In this document: one piece after another, positions 50,091 through 60,297 of the stretch
How the letters are laid out: each line of letters starts with the position of its first letter
Position numbering within the stretch: position 1 is the first letter of the stretch
Origin: Ustulina deusta
Taxonomy: Eukaryota; Ascomycota; Sordariomycetes; Xylariales; Xylariaceae
Assembly (NCBI GenBank): GCA_023159155.1
Contig: JAJNNX010000004.1
Span: forward strand, 310,001 to 374,000
Length of the DNA stretch: 64,000 nucleotides
Reading direction: 5' to 3'
Notes under the pieces: model-generated
Seen by the model: only the letters and a program-made list of their open reading frames with translations
Told to the model about the DNA's origin: nothing
The model's database searches: none
Translations under genes and position numbers: made by a program

Positions 50091-51848
50091 ATTATTTTTA
50101 TAGCTAAGCAAAAGTTTAATACTATAAAAATTTTATTAATATTTGCTGCGTTAGAAATATATAAAGCATATATAAAAAGGCACCTAGTAGCATTTATATA
50201 AACAAAAAAAAACAAAAGCTTAAAAAGCACTTATTATTATAAGTATAATAAATATTTAAAATTTATTAAAAGCTTACAGGGCGCTAATTATTACAAAAGC
50301 AAGCTATAAAACAAAACTTAGCATCTGGACTATGTTTGCTAAATAAGGTAGAAAAAACTAAGTAGTAACAAAAAAGCCGAATTATTAAATAAAAGTAATT
50401 AGTTAAGCAGCAAATTTTATAATTAAAAATAAACGCTACTAATTTTATAATAAACAAGTTTTTTATTTTTTATTAGAAATTCTTGCTAGTACTATATAGG
50501 CTTATAGCTAAACTTTATTTATAATATACTATTATAGTTCTAAATATTTTTTAATAAATATATTATTAATTAATTTATATATTAGTGCTATGTTTTAGAT
50601 TTTATCTGCGTAGTTATACTAATTAGCGGAGCTATATTTGTTAGTATATATAGTATTATAAGTTATTAGCTGTAATATAAAAACAACAAACTTTTATTAT
50701 AAACTAGCACTTAAATAGCAAATATTACTACTAAAGTTTATAGTAAGGTTTGCTTAAGTTTTTTTTAATATTATAGCTAATAGCCTAAAGCTACTTTTAT
50801 TATTATTTGTTTTTATATTGTTAATAAAAAAAAAGTCTAAAAAAAACAAATTTAAAACTATAATTTTTTTTTATTTTATATATTATAGGCTAAAAAGTAT
50901 ATTAGTAAAAGAGCTATACTAAAGTTTAATAAATATAGCTTTAAATAGTTTATATAAAAAAGGAAATATAACTATTAATTCTGGCTATAGGGGCGCTAGC
51001 TTTAATAGTACTACTAATGTTTATAGTTCTATTTATATTTAATAAAGCGTTTGTAGTAGACCTAGCTAACCCGAACTATATATAAAACTAATAAATAAAT
51101 TTATAAAGTTATTTCGATCTATATAAAACGTGTTTAAGCGTGCTAGTATAGTAAATACTAAAGTATTTATTGTTTTAAGCGGAGCAAGACGTACTGGAGT
51201 AGAACAAGCAGAAGTTTAAATTAGAGAAATAATCTAAAAAGTAGTAATATATTTAGCAAAACCTTTAAAAATCTTATTTATTAAAAATAAATAAATAATA
51301 AAGTTTAAAACTAAAAAATATAAAACAAAAAATAAAGTTTAAATAAAATACTTTTGCTTTTTTAAAAAATATAATTTATTTATAAGTTTAGTAGTTCTTA
51401 ATATTTCTATTATATCTAATAAAGTTTTAATAAATCGGCCGTAAGTGTTACAAAATTATTTTTTGCTAAGTTTTTTCTTAAAAGGCATAAATAAAAAGAT
51501 ATAGTAAAGTATATATTAAAATTTTAAATAACGCTGCTTAAAAGTTCTTAATATAATTTAGCAAACATATTTAAACTGCTTTTATAATTAAAATAAATAA
51601 CTTTAATCGCTTATAACTTAGCAATAAAGCAGTAATTTAACTTATTAATTATTAACTTAGTTAATTTTTTAATTTTAAATGTAAATCTTACTAATTTTAG
51701 CGTTTTAATGTTTTAAAAATTGTCCGATTAGTAATAACTAGAATAGTAGTAAAATCTAGGAATAAAATCTAAAAAATTAATTAAGCTATATAAATTGTTT
51801 TTTAACTGTTTTAACAAGCAGAAACATTAAAACAATCGTTAACTACTA

Positions 51849-52052
51849 TATAATAAGCTATAATTAATATATTATAGCGTATAGTACGTACTAGCTATAT
51901 ATTATATAAAAAAAAACAATCTAAATAGAACCTAAATATAACTTGCTAAAAGAAAAGATCTTTGTTCTAACTTCTATAAGCAAAGGTTAAGCTATAGTAC
52001 AGGATAAGTGGGGCTAAGTCATGTGACACTGACCCAGTCGTATGACGTAACA
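51849..52052. repeat. LTR-B right LTR
   Basis: 204 bp. The inward first ~65 bp are fully mutated; the outward last ~110 bp keep the original GC (TCATGTGACACTGACCC near 52019-52035). Its outer end lies 231 bp upstream of the Zn2Cys6 regulator start. Confidence 0.93.
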
Positions 52053-52283
52053 GGTAGTGTGTGGTGAGGCACCATGATACCACCTATACACTGCAATTGA
52101 TTCGGTCTTTACACAAGTCGCTGATTGGCTGGAAAACGCCGAAGTTGCATGACGGAGCCGAATTTTGCGGGCCGGTCGGGCAACGAAGGTATTAGACAAC
52201 ACACCGCATAGGAGACGGATCGAAACTAGTAGACTTCGGCTATCGAAAGCTTGCTGGATCATACCTTGCACTCCCTTGCCAAC

Positions 52284-54085
52284 ATGGAATCAAACATGGC
52301 TCGGTCATCTATACATGGTCAAGCAGTGGCGGTTCCCGCCCAAGCTGGAGTGAGCCGCGGCAAGCAGCGCTCGGCCTGCAATCGCTGCCATCAACAGAAA
52401 CTTCGATGCATCAAGGCGATGGAGCAGACGACCTGCGAGCGATGCACAAAATTAAAGCTGGAGTGTCGTTATAGCCCACGCGAACGCCGGATTGTCCGAA
52501 ACAGGCCTTTCAGGAGACCTTTCGCGGCGGGTCCCGGCGCTTGGCCAGAACCACGGGACCTGGCTCCGGCTCTGGCTCCGGCAATGCCGGACATGCAGCA
52601 ACGTATAACTGCAGTGCCGGGAAGATTTGAGTGTGGTTGGCTCGCTTTTCAAGACACAGCACTCGATAATGCCGAAGGACTGGGTAAGCGTCTGATCCAA
52701 ATGCCGAAGCTCTAATACCGAGCTGCATTAACGCCTTTCAAACTAGGGTCTCTTGATCCAGATACTGGATCTCCTGTACAAATTGTCCCGGCGAGGGCTT
52801 TAGCTACGGGCCCAAACCGGTTCGGTCAACTTACTCAGCCTCTAAGCAGACCTGCATTAGACCATAGTGATGGGGCGGCTCTTCACGGCGACATATCATT
52901 CGACCATCATAATATACCGGACGGCATGAGAGATGATCCCCCCTTCGAGCTGCTTGATTTTTATGAAATGAGCGGCTATTATAACGGCCTAAGCCGTGAG
53001 CTAGGATATCCTCTCACCTATACGGCTGGGCGGCTGACGAGCTTAAACATGGCACTCTGCGAATGCGCCAGCAAGCTTCCTTCCATCAACGCATCCCGCG
53101 TAGAGTCAGTAGGCACGGTCAATGTCTCTCATGCCACGAATAACAGTACAAGGGGGGCAGCACTACTTGCCCTCGATGAAGTGTTCCGTGTCACAAACGA
53201 GTTCATCAACATTATGAAGAACCTCTCTCTGACATCCGATTATCGGGAGATAATACCAATCCCTACAGCGTGCGCTTCAACCACGGGAACTTCTCCTCAC
53301 TTGACTCATGGGATGAATACAGCACTCCTAACTCACGTAGCCCCGCACGTACTCACAAACTGCCGGGAAGTCCTACCCGAGCCCTCGCTCCAGCCAGCAC
53401 TCATCGAAGGCTCCCGCGAGCCGGAAATCTCATCGCCAAGCCCCCAGCCATTCCTGCACCTCGACGAAGCAACCATGTTGCTCTTCCTCTCCTGCCACTG
53501 CCGACTCACCGACATCTACGAGTCCATCATCCAAGCAATACAGCGGTGCGTCAAGGGCCCCCACACAGCACCGCACCCGAGGGCTGGCATAATCCTACCC
53601 CAGCTCCAAGTCGGTGGTTATGGAGGTGAGCACGCGATAACTATACTCGTTTAAGCCCTCCTCGGCACGTCTCAGAAGCACAAGTTATTATTACCTGCCC
53701 AATCGGAGGTCTTATGCTACTCCCCCAGCTCCCCGTCCGTCCCTCGATAGTGACTTACTCACGATTTCCCATCCGCGGCAATTGAATAATACTGACTCCA
53801 GATCTGTGGATAATAGGAATCAGCTCCCCGGCGTTGCGCGTAGACTTCAGCGGGCCGCCGTTGCCGCCGGCCACGGTATCCATGTACCTAGTCCTGACGA
53901 CGACGCTGTCGTCGCAGCTGTGGGCGCAGATAAGGGACGCTATGAGAAGGAAAGGAGACCGGGACGGCTCGAGGATCCATGCACCCATGGCCCACCTGGA
54001 GATGGCCGATCCGGCGTGGGATATCGCGGTGAAAAGGACTGATAATCTGTCACGGGCTATCGAGGTTATTCAGAATTCACTATAG
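52284..54085 (+). CDS. Zn2Cys6 transcription factor
   Basis: Three exons: 52284-52683, 52747-53625, 53817-54085 (introns 63 and 191 bp, phases consistent); 515 residues. The start is at MESNMARSS; an in-frame Met at 52251 would add 11 residues. The N-terminal binuclear zinc cluster has cysteines at 32, 35, 42, 51, 54 and 61 (C-x2-C-x6-C-x8-C-x2-C-x6-C), followed by a basic stretch SPRERRIVRNRPFRR. Later, HLDEATMLLFLSCHCRL and the C-terminal SGPPLPPATVSMYLVLTTT match the C-terminal helical region common in regulators beside fungal metabolite clusters. DNA binding in the nucleus is expected; the targets are unknown. LTR-B replaced everything beyond 227 bp upstream. Removal of LTR-B makes it the divergent neighbour of the SDR gene. 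It is convergent with the PTEN-like gene 217 bp downstream. Confidence 0.92.
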
Positions 54086-54302
54086 CGATCGTTATGTTAT
54101 TTGAACTTATAATACGAAAATTTGGGTTTCAACTGTGTCCCGTCATCGTGGTACTATGTATCCTTAATATCGGCCTCGCAAAATCATTTATGTAGTACAC
54201 ACTGTTTGAGTTCCTCATCTCTTCAACTAACGCTACTAGATTGCAGAAGCACACGATCAAGCATGATTATTACAATTTACATTCAGCCATGGATTATAAA
54301 TA

Positions 54303-56193
54303 TCAAGTGCTATCTCCCTCAGGCTTAGGAAGCCTCTCCCTATAAACCTTGAGGGAGTCTTCGCTGCTCTGTTTGCTGTCTGTCTCTTTACTTTCTATTC
54401 CGCTGGCTGTTTCCCTTGAAGAATGCCCCTCTTCTTCTTCTCTTTCTTTTTCGGAAACGTGTGGAATAAGACCGTTGAAGTCATCATCGGTTTCCTTGCC
54501 TTTGCTCTCGTTTCCATTGAGAGCTTCATCTATGATACTGCTTGCCTTGCTAACACCTTCGCTATCCGGGCTCTGCACACGGAGGCCAAGGTGTTTTCCT
54601 TCTTCGGGATCTTCATAATTATCACCTTTCCAATCAGCAGCCTGCATCTGAGGCACTGGAGCATTAACACTAGGTTGCCCGATCACTGACTCCTGCCCGC
54701 CGCCTTCAGATGCAAGTGATTTCCAGACAACGGCAATTTTGTCTGCGGCACGGGTACCTTTCTGACTAGAGCCTTTGATGCCGTCCAGTTTGTCCCAACC
54801 GATCTCAAAAACACCAGTATCATCTGGTATACCGTCTTGTTCTGGTCCATTGCCCTCAAAGAAAGCGTTGAACCAAACATGAGCTAGGGCCGTAACCATA
54901 GTGAAGCCGACGGACTTTGGTGCTCGGTGACGCCGCTCGATCGTGATATTCACGTCACTGTTATGAAGCCGTATTGGTGCCTGAGGTTTGAATATGACTG
55001 CCATTCCACCGGGCTCCGGTTCGTTGTCGTCAGAAAGCGATGCCGAGGAAGAAGTAATGGCGGGTTTTGACCTTTTGGATCGGGTTGATCCAGTGCGGGA
55101 TATTCGAGAGATAAGTTTAGGTGTAGTCTTAGCAGAGGTTTGCTTGGATGCTGTAGAGATTGTTGAGTCAGGTGTGTCGTTGCAAGTTGAGGACGTTGTC
55201 GTAACTATGTTAGCTTTGTCAGCAGTATTATCGGCCTCTTTTATACCCTGCTGCTCGATCGTAGAACCTGAGCCATAGCCTGCCAATTCGTATATCATAT
55301 CAACCATGCCAGAACGACCAGGCGCGTTCCCTTCGACAACCTGACGTTCTTTTTTTGTGAAAGTGTGAAAGACCTTGATCTTCTTGCCTTGGTCTACGAA
55401 TCCTTCAACGGCAAGCTTGACCCCGTCGCAGAGGCCCCATACATGAATTTCGACGATTTCGAGCTCGCGGTCAATGTATTTTCTGCCTCCTTTGGCCCAA
55501 CGATCAACATAGGTCAACCACCGAAGCTGGCTCGGAATCGATACCCCTGGGCCAAAATTTGGCCTCATCCTGCGCTCCGTAAATCTTGCGGTTGCCTCCT
55601 CGGGCGTCCATCCACATTCGGCAATGAGAAAACTGCACGCCATGGTGCCACTCCTCCCCTTGCCAGCCTTGCAATGCACGACGACAACTCGCTCATTCTT
55701 CTTGTCCTTCAGGGCGTCTAGCACCTTAGTTGCCAGCTTTGCTTTATGTTCGACAACGTCGGATGCGTCAGCGTCCAAGTCATTCCCACTCAGCCAGTTT
55801 CGCATGCTTGCGATGATCATGGGGACTAATCGGAAAGGCGGTGGGTGATGATCCGGCCAAGGGTAGTGTCTTATTCGGTTGTATACAAGCTCGTCCGGAT
55901 ATCCCGTTCCTTCGGCTCGGAACTCCCATATAGCCCAGTTCTTGCCATGTTCAGAGTCGAAAAACTTGACAAGACGGTCGAGGGGATTGCGATAGGCGCG
56001 TTGCGGGTAGGTCTGCGAGGGGCCGGAGCTGGATCAGTCATGTTAGCAAGGCACGAGCTCATGGACAGTTTCGGTGGGCATCTCTAATTCCATACGTTGC
56101 AATTATGTTGTCAGTCACGTAGCACAGATCCAGCCCGGCCTCGGGGTGTCTGGAACGCGGTCCTGCCACGATCTGCCTCAGAAGAGAGGCCAT
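54303..56193 (-). CDS. tep1: PTEN-like phosphoinositide 3-phosphatase
   Basis: Two exons, 56193-56096 and 56028-54303 (intron 67 bp, GTATGG...CAG); 607 residues. N-terminus MASLLRQIVAG and DLCYVTDNIIAT, then AYRNPLDRLVKFF and WEFRAEGTGYPD, as in fungal PTEN homologues. The P-loop HCKAGKGRSG (151-160, Cys152 catalytic) keeps both lysines of the PTEN signature but has Ser where animal PTEN has Thr. A C2-like region follows (VEIHVWGLCDGVKLAVEGF). Residues ~290-340 are a Ser/Thr-rich insertion. The last ~60 residues are acidic and Ser/Glu-rich. Expected role: dephosphorylation of PtdIns(3,4,5)P3 at the plasma membrane, opposing PI3-kinase. A conserved single-copy type of gene that anchors this end as core genome. 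Confidence 0.95.
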
Positions 56194-57028
56194 AGCTAGG
56201 AACGAAGCAAGCGGTGGGATGGGTCGTGAGCGGTACGTAGTCAGTATTGCATCATAATATGACGAATATTGGCCGACGGGTGATCGAAATATGAAATCAA
56301 GTTCATTAATTGGCAATCCAGTTGATCCAATTAGTTTGGTATGATTATATGTTTTCTTTTCGGCATGAAGCGCATCATATCCAGCTTCCTAGATGCAATG
56401 ACGTGGGGTAGGGAGGGAGGTTCCTAGGTAGATGGAATCTTATCAGGGTGGGCACTTTTGATCGACAAGTGAGCCTGGTACCTACGTCATTGAGCCCAAG
56501 CCATAATGAGGCTAGTGAAGAAAGTGTGGCTCGAGCACAGTCATGCTAGCGCTCTGTTTTGCAGCGGTACCTTAACTTTACTAAAAGCCGGTGACCGTAT
56601 TAAGGAAAAATAGTTATTAAGAAAAAACATTTATCTTGCTTTAGATGATACTATATTTGCGTGATTTCCTTTCTTTCTTTTCTCTTTTTTCAAGGGTTTC
56701 GGGTTACGATGGAGGCAGCTATGGGCGTCATAAAAGGTTGACTTACATTATGAGCAAACTCACTTTCAGAAGACAGCTTAACCCAGTTGCAAGGCTTGAT
56801 TCTTCGTTCATCAACATACCTTATTTCCTCACTGCCTATACTATAGTTTACTCGCATATTCATCTATTTTTATTATTACTCTAAACTTAACAACAAGATT
56901 TACTACGCTAAAATCAACTCTAAGCATTGTGAGCTTAGAAAAAGTGACGCGACAAAATGGAGCGTTATGTGCAGCCTTCGCTTTTCTTCAGATATAAGCT
57001 TATCCAACGTTAAAATCAAATGCCTTTC
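56194..57028. other. intergenic between PTEN-like and nitroreductase genes
   Basis: Holds the PTEN-like promoter at its left and the nitroreductase 3' region at its right. The ORF at 56645-56884 has no recognisable features. CT-rich tracts occur near 56675-56690. Confidence 0.4.
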
Positions 57029-57851
57029 TCAGGTCCCGTAAGTAAACACCCTCTTCTCCAAAGGTTCATATTCTTTGTCTAGCGGCAAGCCGGCTGGTGC
57101 CCCGAAGACCATTTGAGCCTTCAATAACCAGGAAGCCGGAATGTTCCACTGCTCCGAAGTCCGGGCGTTTACCATCGGGCTGTAATGTTGCAGATTACAT
57201 CCGAGGCCCTCTGCCGTGAGCATAGTCCAAACTGCAAAGGCCTTACTGTCAGAAAATATTCAGACGAAAAGACTGAGACTCTTGGGGGGAATTTACCGGC
57301 ATATTGAAGCATCCCGTTGGCATGTTCCATCCCTACCACTATGGTTAGCATATCGCCTTCGCGGCTACTGTAATTCGCCAAAGGCCAGAATAACTCACAT
57401 TGGGGCAAGTGATCTTTCAACAACGGTCGCTTTTCTGCCATCGCCTCCAGCGTGGCAGGATCATCGTAGAAAAGAATCTGCGAGCGCAATGTCGCGATCC
57501 TTATTAGCTTGGCGTTCATGCACAAGCCATCAATATCGATTGAAAACTCACCGTCCCATACGCAGCACGGAACAACTTGATTCGTGGTTCATATGCTGCC
57601 TCGAAAACCGGTGGAGGCACGGCTGCCTTGGCGACTTCAAAGGCCATGTCCCAAAACTTCTTGTGTTCACCTTTCACCAGTAACACAACGCGGCCGGTTT
57701 GAGAATTGAAAGGACTCGGTGAGTGCAGGACGGCATCGCGGAGGATCTCTTCGATTCGCGAATCGCTGACTTTGATGTCATCCGACAGCTTGTGGAGCGA
57801 ACGGCGATTCTTGATGCCCTCGAGGAGCGTAAGCGTACTCGGAGAAGACAT
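57029..57851 (-). CDS. nitroreductase-family FMN oxidoreductase (HBN1/FRM2-like)
   Basis: Four exons: 57851-57552, 57477-57399, 57332-57297, 57231-57029, all in phase; 205 residues, the usual size. Seen: KNRRSLHKLSDD near the N-terminus (FMN phosphate-binding Arg-Arg-Ser), SPSPFNSQTGRVVLL (FMN site), AYGTILFYDDP, then HANGMLQYAVWTMLTAEGLG and the C-terminal LEKRVFTYGT with the conserved Arg. This is the fungal subgroup related to yeast Hbn1/Frm2, which reduces nitro compounds and is linked to oxidative or lipid stress. FMN-dependent, cytosolic by lack of a signal peptide. Exon 3 is only 36 bp. It could act on xenobiotics or as a tailoring enzyme; the substrate cannot be told. Confidence 0.9.
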
Positions 57852-59126
57852 GGCGTTAAAGCTTGGGCAAGCCTTCAGACAGGAGTAGTATAACGTAGAA
57901 CAAGGTTCAGTCGTATTAATTCAGCAGCTAGGTTAAGCTTTTTGCTGAAATGCTAGCGCTTGATTGCCTATTCTAGATTGTGTGAGTAGAGAGAAGATCA
58001 GAGTCTGAATATGCGTAGTGACTCAGCTCCAAGTTTGTGGGGGCTCAGCTGAATCCTTCGCACAGCACAAGCGTACGATAACAATGTAAATAAGGAACGA
58101 TTAATAATACGGAGATATCGGGCTTCGGACCTTGTGTTGCGTTTATGGATGTTGGCCGCGGCTTAGTAAAGGGCATTGAGTCACACCAGATTCTAAATGC
58201 AAGTATCATTCCAAGTTTCGGGACTTAAGAAGAAAATATACAAAGGCAGCTCACAGCAATTTTGCCCCAGTAGGAGGCTTCAAGACTACAACATACATTG
58301 CGATCCCGGTTCTTCTAGTATTGGTGTAGTAGTGCTACCTTTAGCAGTTCTTGTCCGCCTAAATCTGTAACACGTTGAAAAGAAAGATTCACGAGATGGA
58401 GCAAGTAAACTAATTCTAGAGGTTATGTAGACGATTGTCTCTAAGTCTACCTGACTACTATCCGCCTTTGAGTTATACATTAAGCTTTATAGCTTTTATA
58501 TTGCTAACATTTTTAATTTTATAATAATTATTAAATCTAAAACTTAATCAAAAACTAATTTAAATAAAATAACTAGTTAGTTATATAAAAATAGTAAAAC
58601 ATTAGAAATATTTTTATATTTTAAAAAATCTATACCTATAGTAAATATTGTTAAAGCTGCAGCAAGCAATAAAAATAGCAGCAAAAAAGGAATTAAGTTA
58701 AAATTATAAAAGAATATAGTTAAAGCTATAGCAAACAATTAGTGCAGCAGCTAAGAATTAATAGCCCAACTTCGTGAAAAAAAAGTAACCAAATCACGAT
58801 TACAAAAAAGCTAGTATGCTTTAACTATAGCAAAAAGTTTTAATATACAATCAATAGCCCTGCTTCTCGAAAAAAAGGGGTAACCAGGCCAAGATCACAG
58901 AAGACCTGGTCAAGGCTGCAGCACCACGTATTATTCTCTTTCTTCACTTACCAACTACATAATAAGAACCTGCGTTTCGCTTCACTCGCGCTGTTACAGG
59001 TTGATATGAAATCGGTGATTCAAGCAATTTCACACAAAATATAATGAAATCACCATGAAAAAGTTCATTCCGAATGAAGTTAAATAAAGCTAATATGCTA
59101 CGGTCCATAATCCAGCGTCGGACTTT
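57852..59126. other. intergenic with AT-rich repeat relic
   Basis: Upstream region of the nitroreductase gene followed, from ~58480, by ~450 bp of AT-rich DNA that contains the ~90-bp tandem repeat listed separately. No gene supported. Confidence 0.5.
58650..58935. repeat. ~90-bp tandem repeat with graded RIP damage
   Basis: The landmark GTTAAAGCTGCAG-like motif recurs at about 58650, 58729, 58819 and 58909 (spacing 79, 90, 90). Another landmark, AATAGCCC...GAAAAAAA...TAACCA, recurs at 58760 and 58853. The rightmost unit has normal GC (GTCAAGGCTGCAG); the units to its left are increasingly converted to T/A. Confidence 0.65.
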
Positions 59127-60128
59127 TTATAGCTTCGGCTCGTTACCCAACAACTCGAGGTATTGACTGGTCGCGCTGAGGACTATGTCCTCCCACGACT
59201 GGAACTTGAAGTTGAAGTGAGACTCGGTCTTGCTAGAGTCCCAGATGACAGGGATAGTGGGCTGGCTGCCCTTGGTGAGAACACCGCTCTCGATTTCCTT
59301 GGGAAAGTGCTTCGCAACAATGTCCCAAGCTTCATCGAATACATGAGGTATTGACGAGCCAATGTTTTTGGGGGCGCCATCCTCTAGGGCCAGCATGTGT
59401 AGCTTTGCCGTATCGCTGACGTGAACGACGCCGGAGGGTCTAGGCTCTGGATCGTCTCGTCCAGTCATTACGCCGAGTAGCACGAAGTTGGTGCCGGAGA
59501 AGAATTCTTTGATCGAAAGAGCGCGATCGTCCCTCCCAAATACCCAACCGGGGAAGACGAGAACTACATCGAAACTAGGGTTATTATTCTTGATGAACAA
59601 GTCCGTTGCGTTGGTGGTTGCGATCTTGCTGGCCCAATATGCGGGCACCATAGAATCGAACGGGCCGGGCAAGTCTGGAACTCGGAAGTCAGCGTCGATG
59701 GTCTGGGACAAATCAGGCGGGAAAGGACTGTTCCCGTATTGCGATGAAGTGATGACCAGCTTCTTCAACGAAGTCGATTTGAGAGCAGCCTGTAGCATGG
59801 CCTTGACACTTTTGACGTTGGGCTCGTAGATGCCAGTGAGCGGGTCCAAGAAAGGCGAGGGGATAGGGGAGGCGACATGAATGACATGGGTGACGCCCTT
59901 GATGGCTTCCTCGTATGCTTTCTCATCGCAGATGTCGGGCACTTCAACGAACGATAGCTTGTCTGTCGCACCTAGCGCGACGATTTTGGGATGCTTGGCC
60001 AGATAATCGGCCTTGGAGGCAGAGCGGACGGCGGCACGCACGGTCCAGCCCTCTTGAAGAGCATTGAGAAGGACCTTGAAGCCAATGAAACCTGTGGCGC
60101 CGGTAATGAGAAGGGATGACGAGGGCAT
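59127..60128 (-). CDS. NAD(P)-dependent epimerase/dehydratase-family reductase (DFR-like)
   Basis: A single-exon gene of 333 residues. The start MPSSSLLITGATG puts the Rossmann motif TGATGFIG at residues 9-16, as usual; an in-frame Met at 60176 would only add a hydrophobic lead. Extended SDR features: AAVRS after strand 2 (NADP-type Arg), VIHVASP, VITSSQYG (catalytic Ser about 128-129), and YWASK with Tyr164 and Lys168. The family includes dihydroflavonol/ketone reductases and fungal methylglyoxal-type reductases; the substrate is unknown. TATA box TATATAAATA 160 bp upstream. Divergent from the FAD oxidase gene to the right. Confidence 0.92.
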   Translation of the reverse strand: MPSSSLLITGATGFIGFKVLLNALQEGWTVRAAVRSASKADYLAKHPKIVALGATDKLSFVEVPDICDEKAYEEAIKGVTHVIHVASPIPSPFLDPLTGIYEPNVKSVKAMLQAALKSTSLKKLVITSSQYGNSPFPPDLSQTIDADFRVPDLPGPFDSMVPAYWASKIATTNATDLFIKNNNPSFDVVLVFPGWVFGRDDRALSIKEFFSGTNFVLLGVMTGRDDPEPRPSGVVHVSDTAKLHMLALEDGAPKNIGSSIPHVFDEAWDIVAKHFPKEIESGVLTKGSQPTIPVIWDSSKTESHFNFKFQSWEDIVLSATSQYLELLGNEPKL

Positions 60129-60287
60129 GATAAACCAAAGGAGTATAATTAAATAGAAAAAGAAATTTCTTGTCACGTTCGAAGTTTTGCGATGTAGAGC
60201 TCAAGGAGCCTTGGGTGATTTGGAATCAAGAGATGGTCGCAGGGCGTAACAAAGCTGAGTCTGGCAGGCTGTGCCGCGGAGTACACT

Positions 60288-60297
60288 TATTTATATA
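60288..60297 (-). promoter_or_regulatory. TATA box of the DFR-like reductase gene
   Basis: TATATAAATA on the minus strand, ~160 bp upstream of the start at 60128. Same sequence and nearly the same distance as the SDR gene's box at 36369-36378. Confidence 0.6.

Larger units (their letters stand above)
36471..52052. mobile_element. LTR-B: 15.6-kb LTR retroelement, RIP-mutated
   Basis: 204-bp direct repeats (36471-36674 and 51849-52052), TG...CA ends, and a perfect 5-bp target duplication GGTAG (36466-36470 and 52053-52057). The interior is AT-saturated with no intact gene. On the minus strand an A-rich purine stretch adjoins the left LTR, which fits a polypurine tract and minus-strand orientation, but an A-rich tract in RIP DNA is weak evidence. 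At 15.6 kb (about 15.3 kb without the solo LTR) it is far larger than ordinary fungal Gypsy or Copia elements. It is therefore either a large-internal-domain element or hides further nested copies. The superfamily could not be determined. Confidence 0.9.

Noticed and set aside
49788..50111. Regular short repeats resembling a CRISPR array or a 107-160-residue secreted repeat protein
   Set aside because: The 21-bp units abut without spacers, and the genome is eukaryotic. The open frames are a by-product of the repeat in RIP-mutated DNA.
9700..51800. ORFs of 60-80 codons inside the AT-rich blocks (for example 12646-12885, 16006-16224, 38694-38885)
   Set aside because: Their composition follows AT saturation. 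Several are antisense to recognisable transposon remnants, such as the copia RNase H relic on the opposite strand of 12646-12885.
9460..52057. AT-rich blocks as mitochondrial insertions or centromere
   Set aside because: LTR pairs, target duplications and pol relics explain both blocks as RIP-mutated transposons. No mitochondrial gene was recognised, and a centromere would be expected to be larger.
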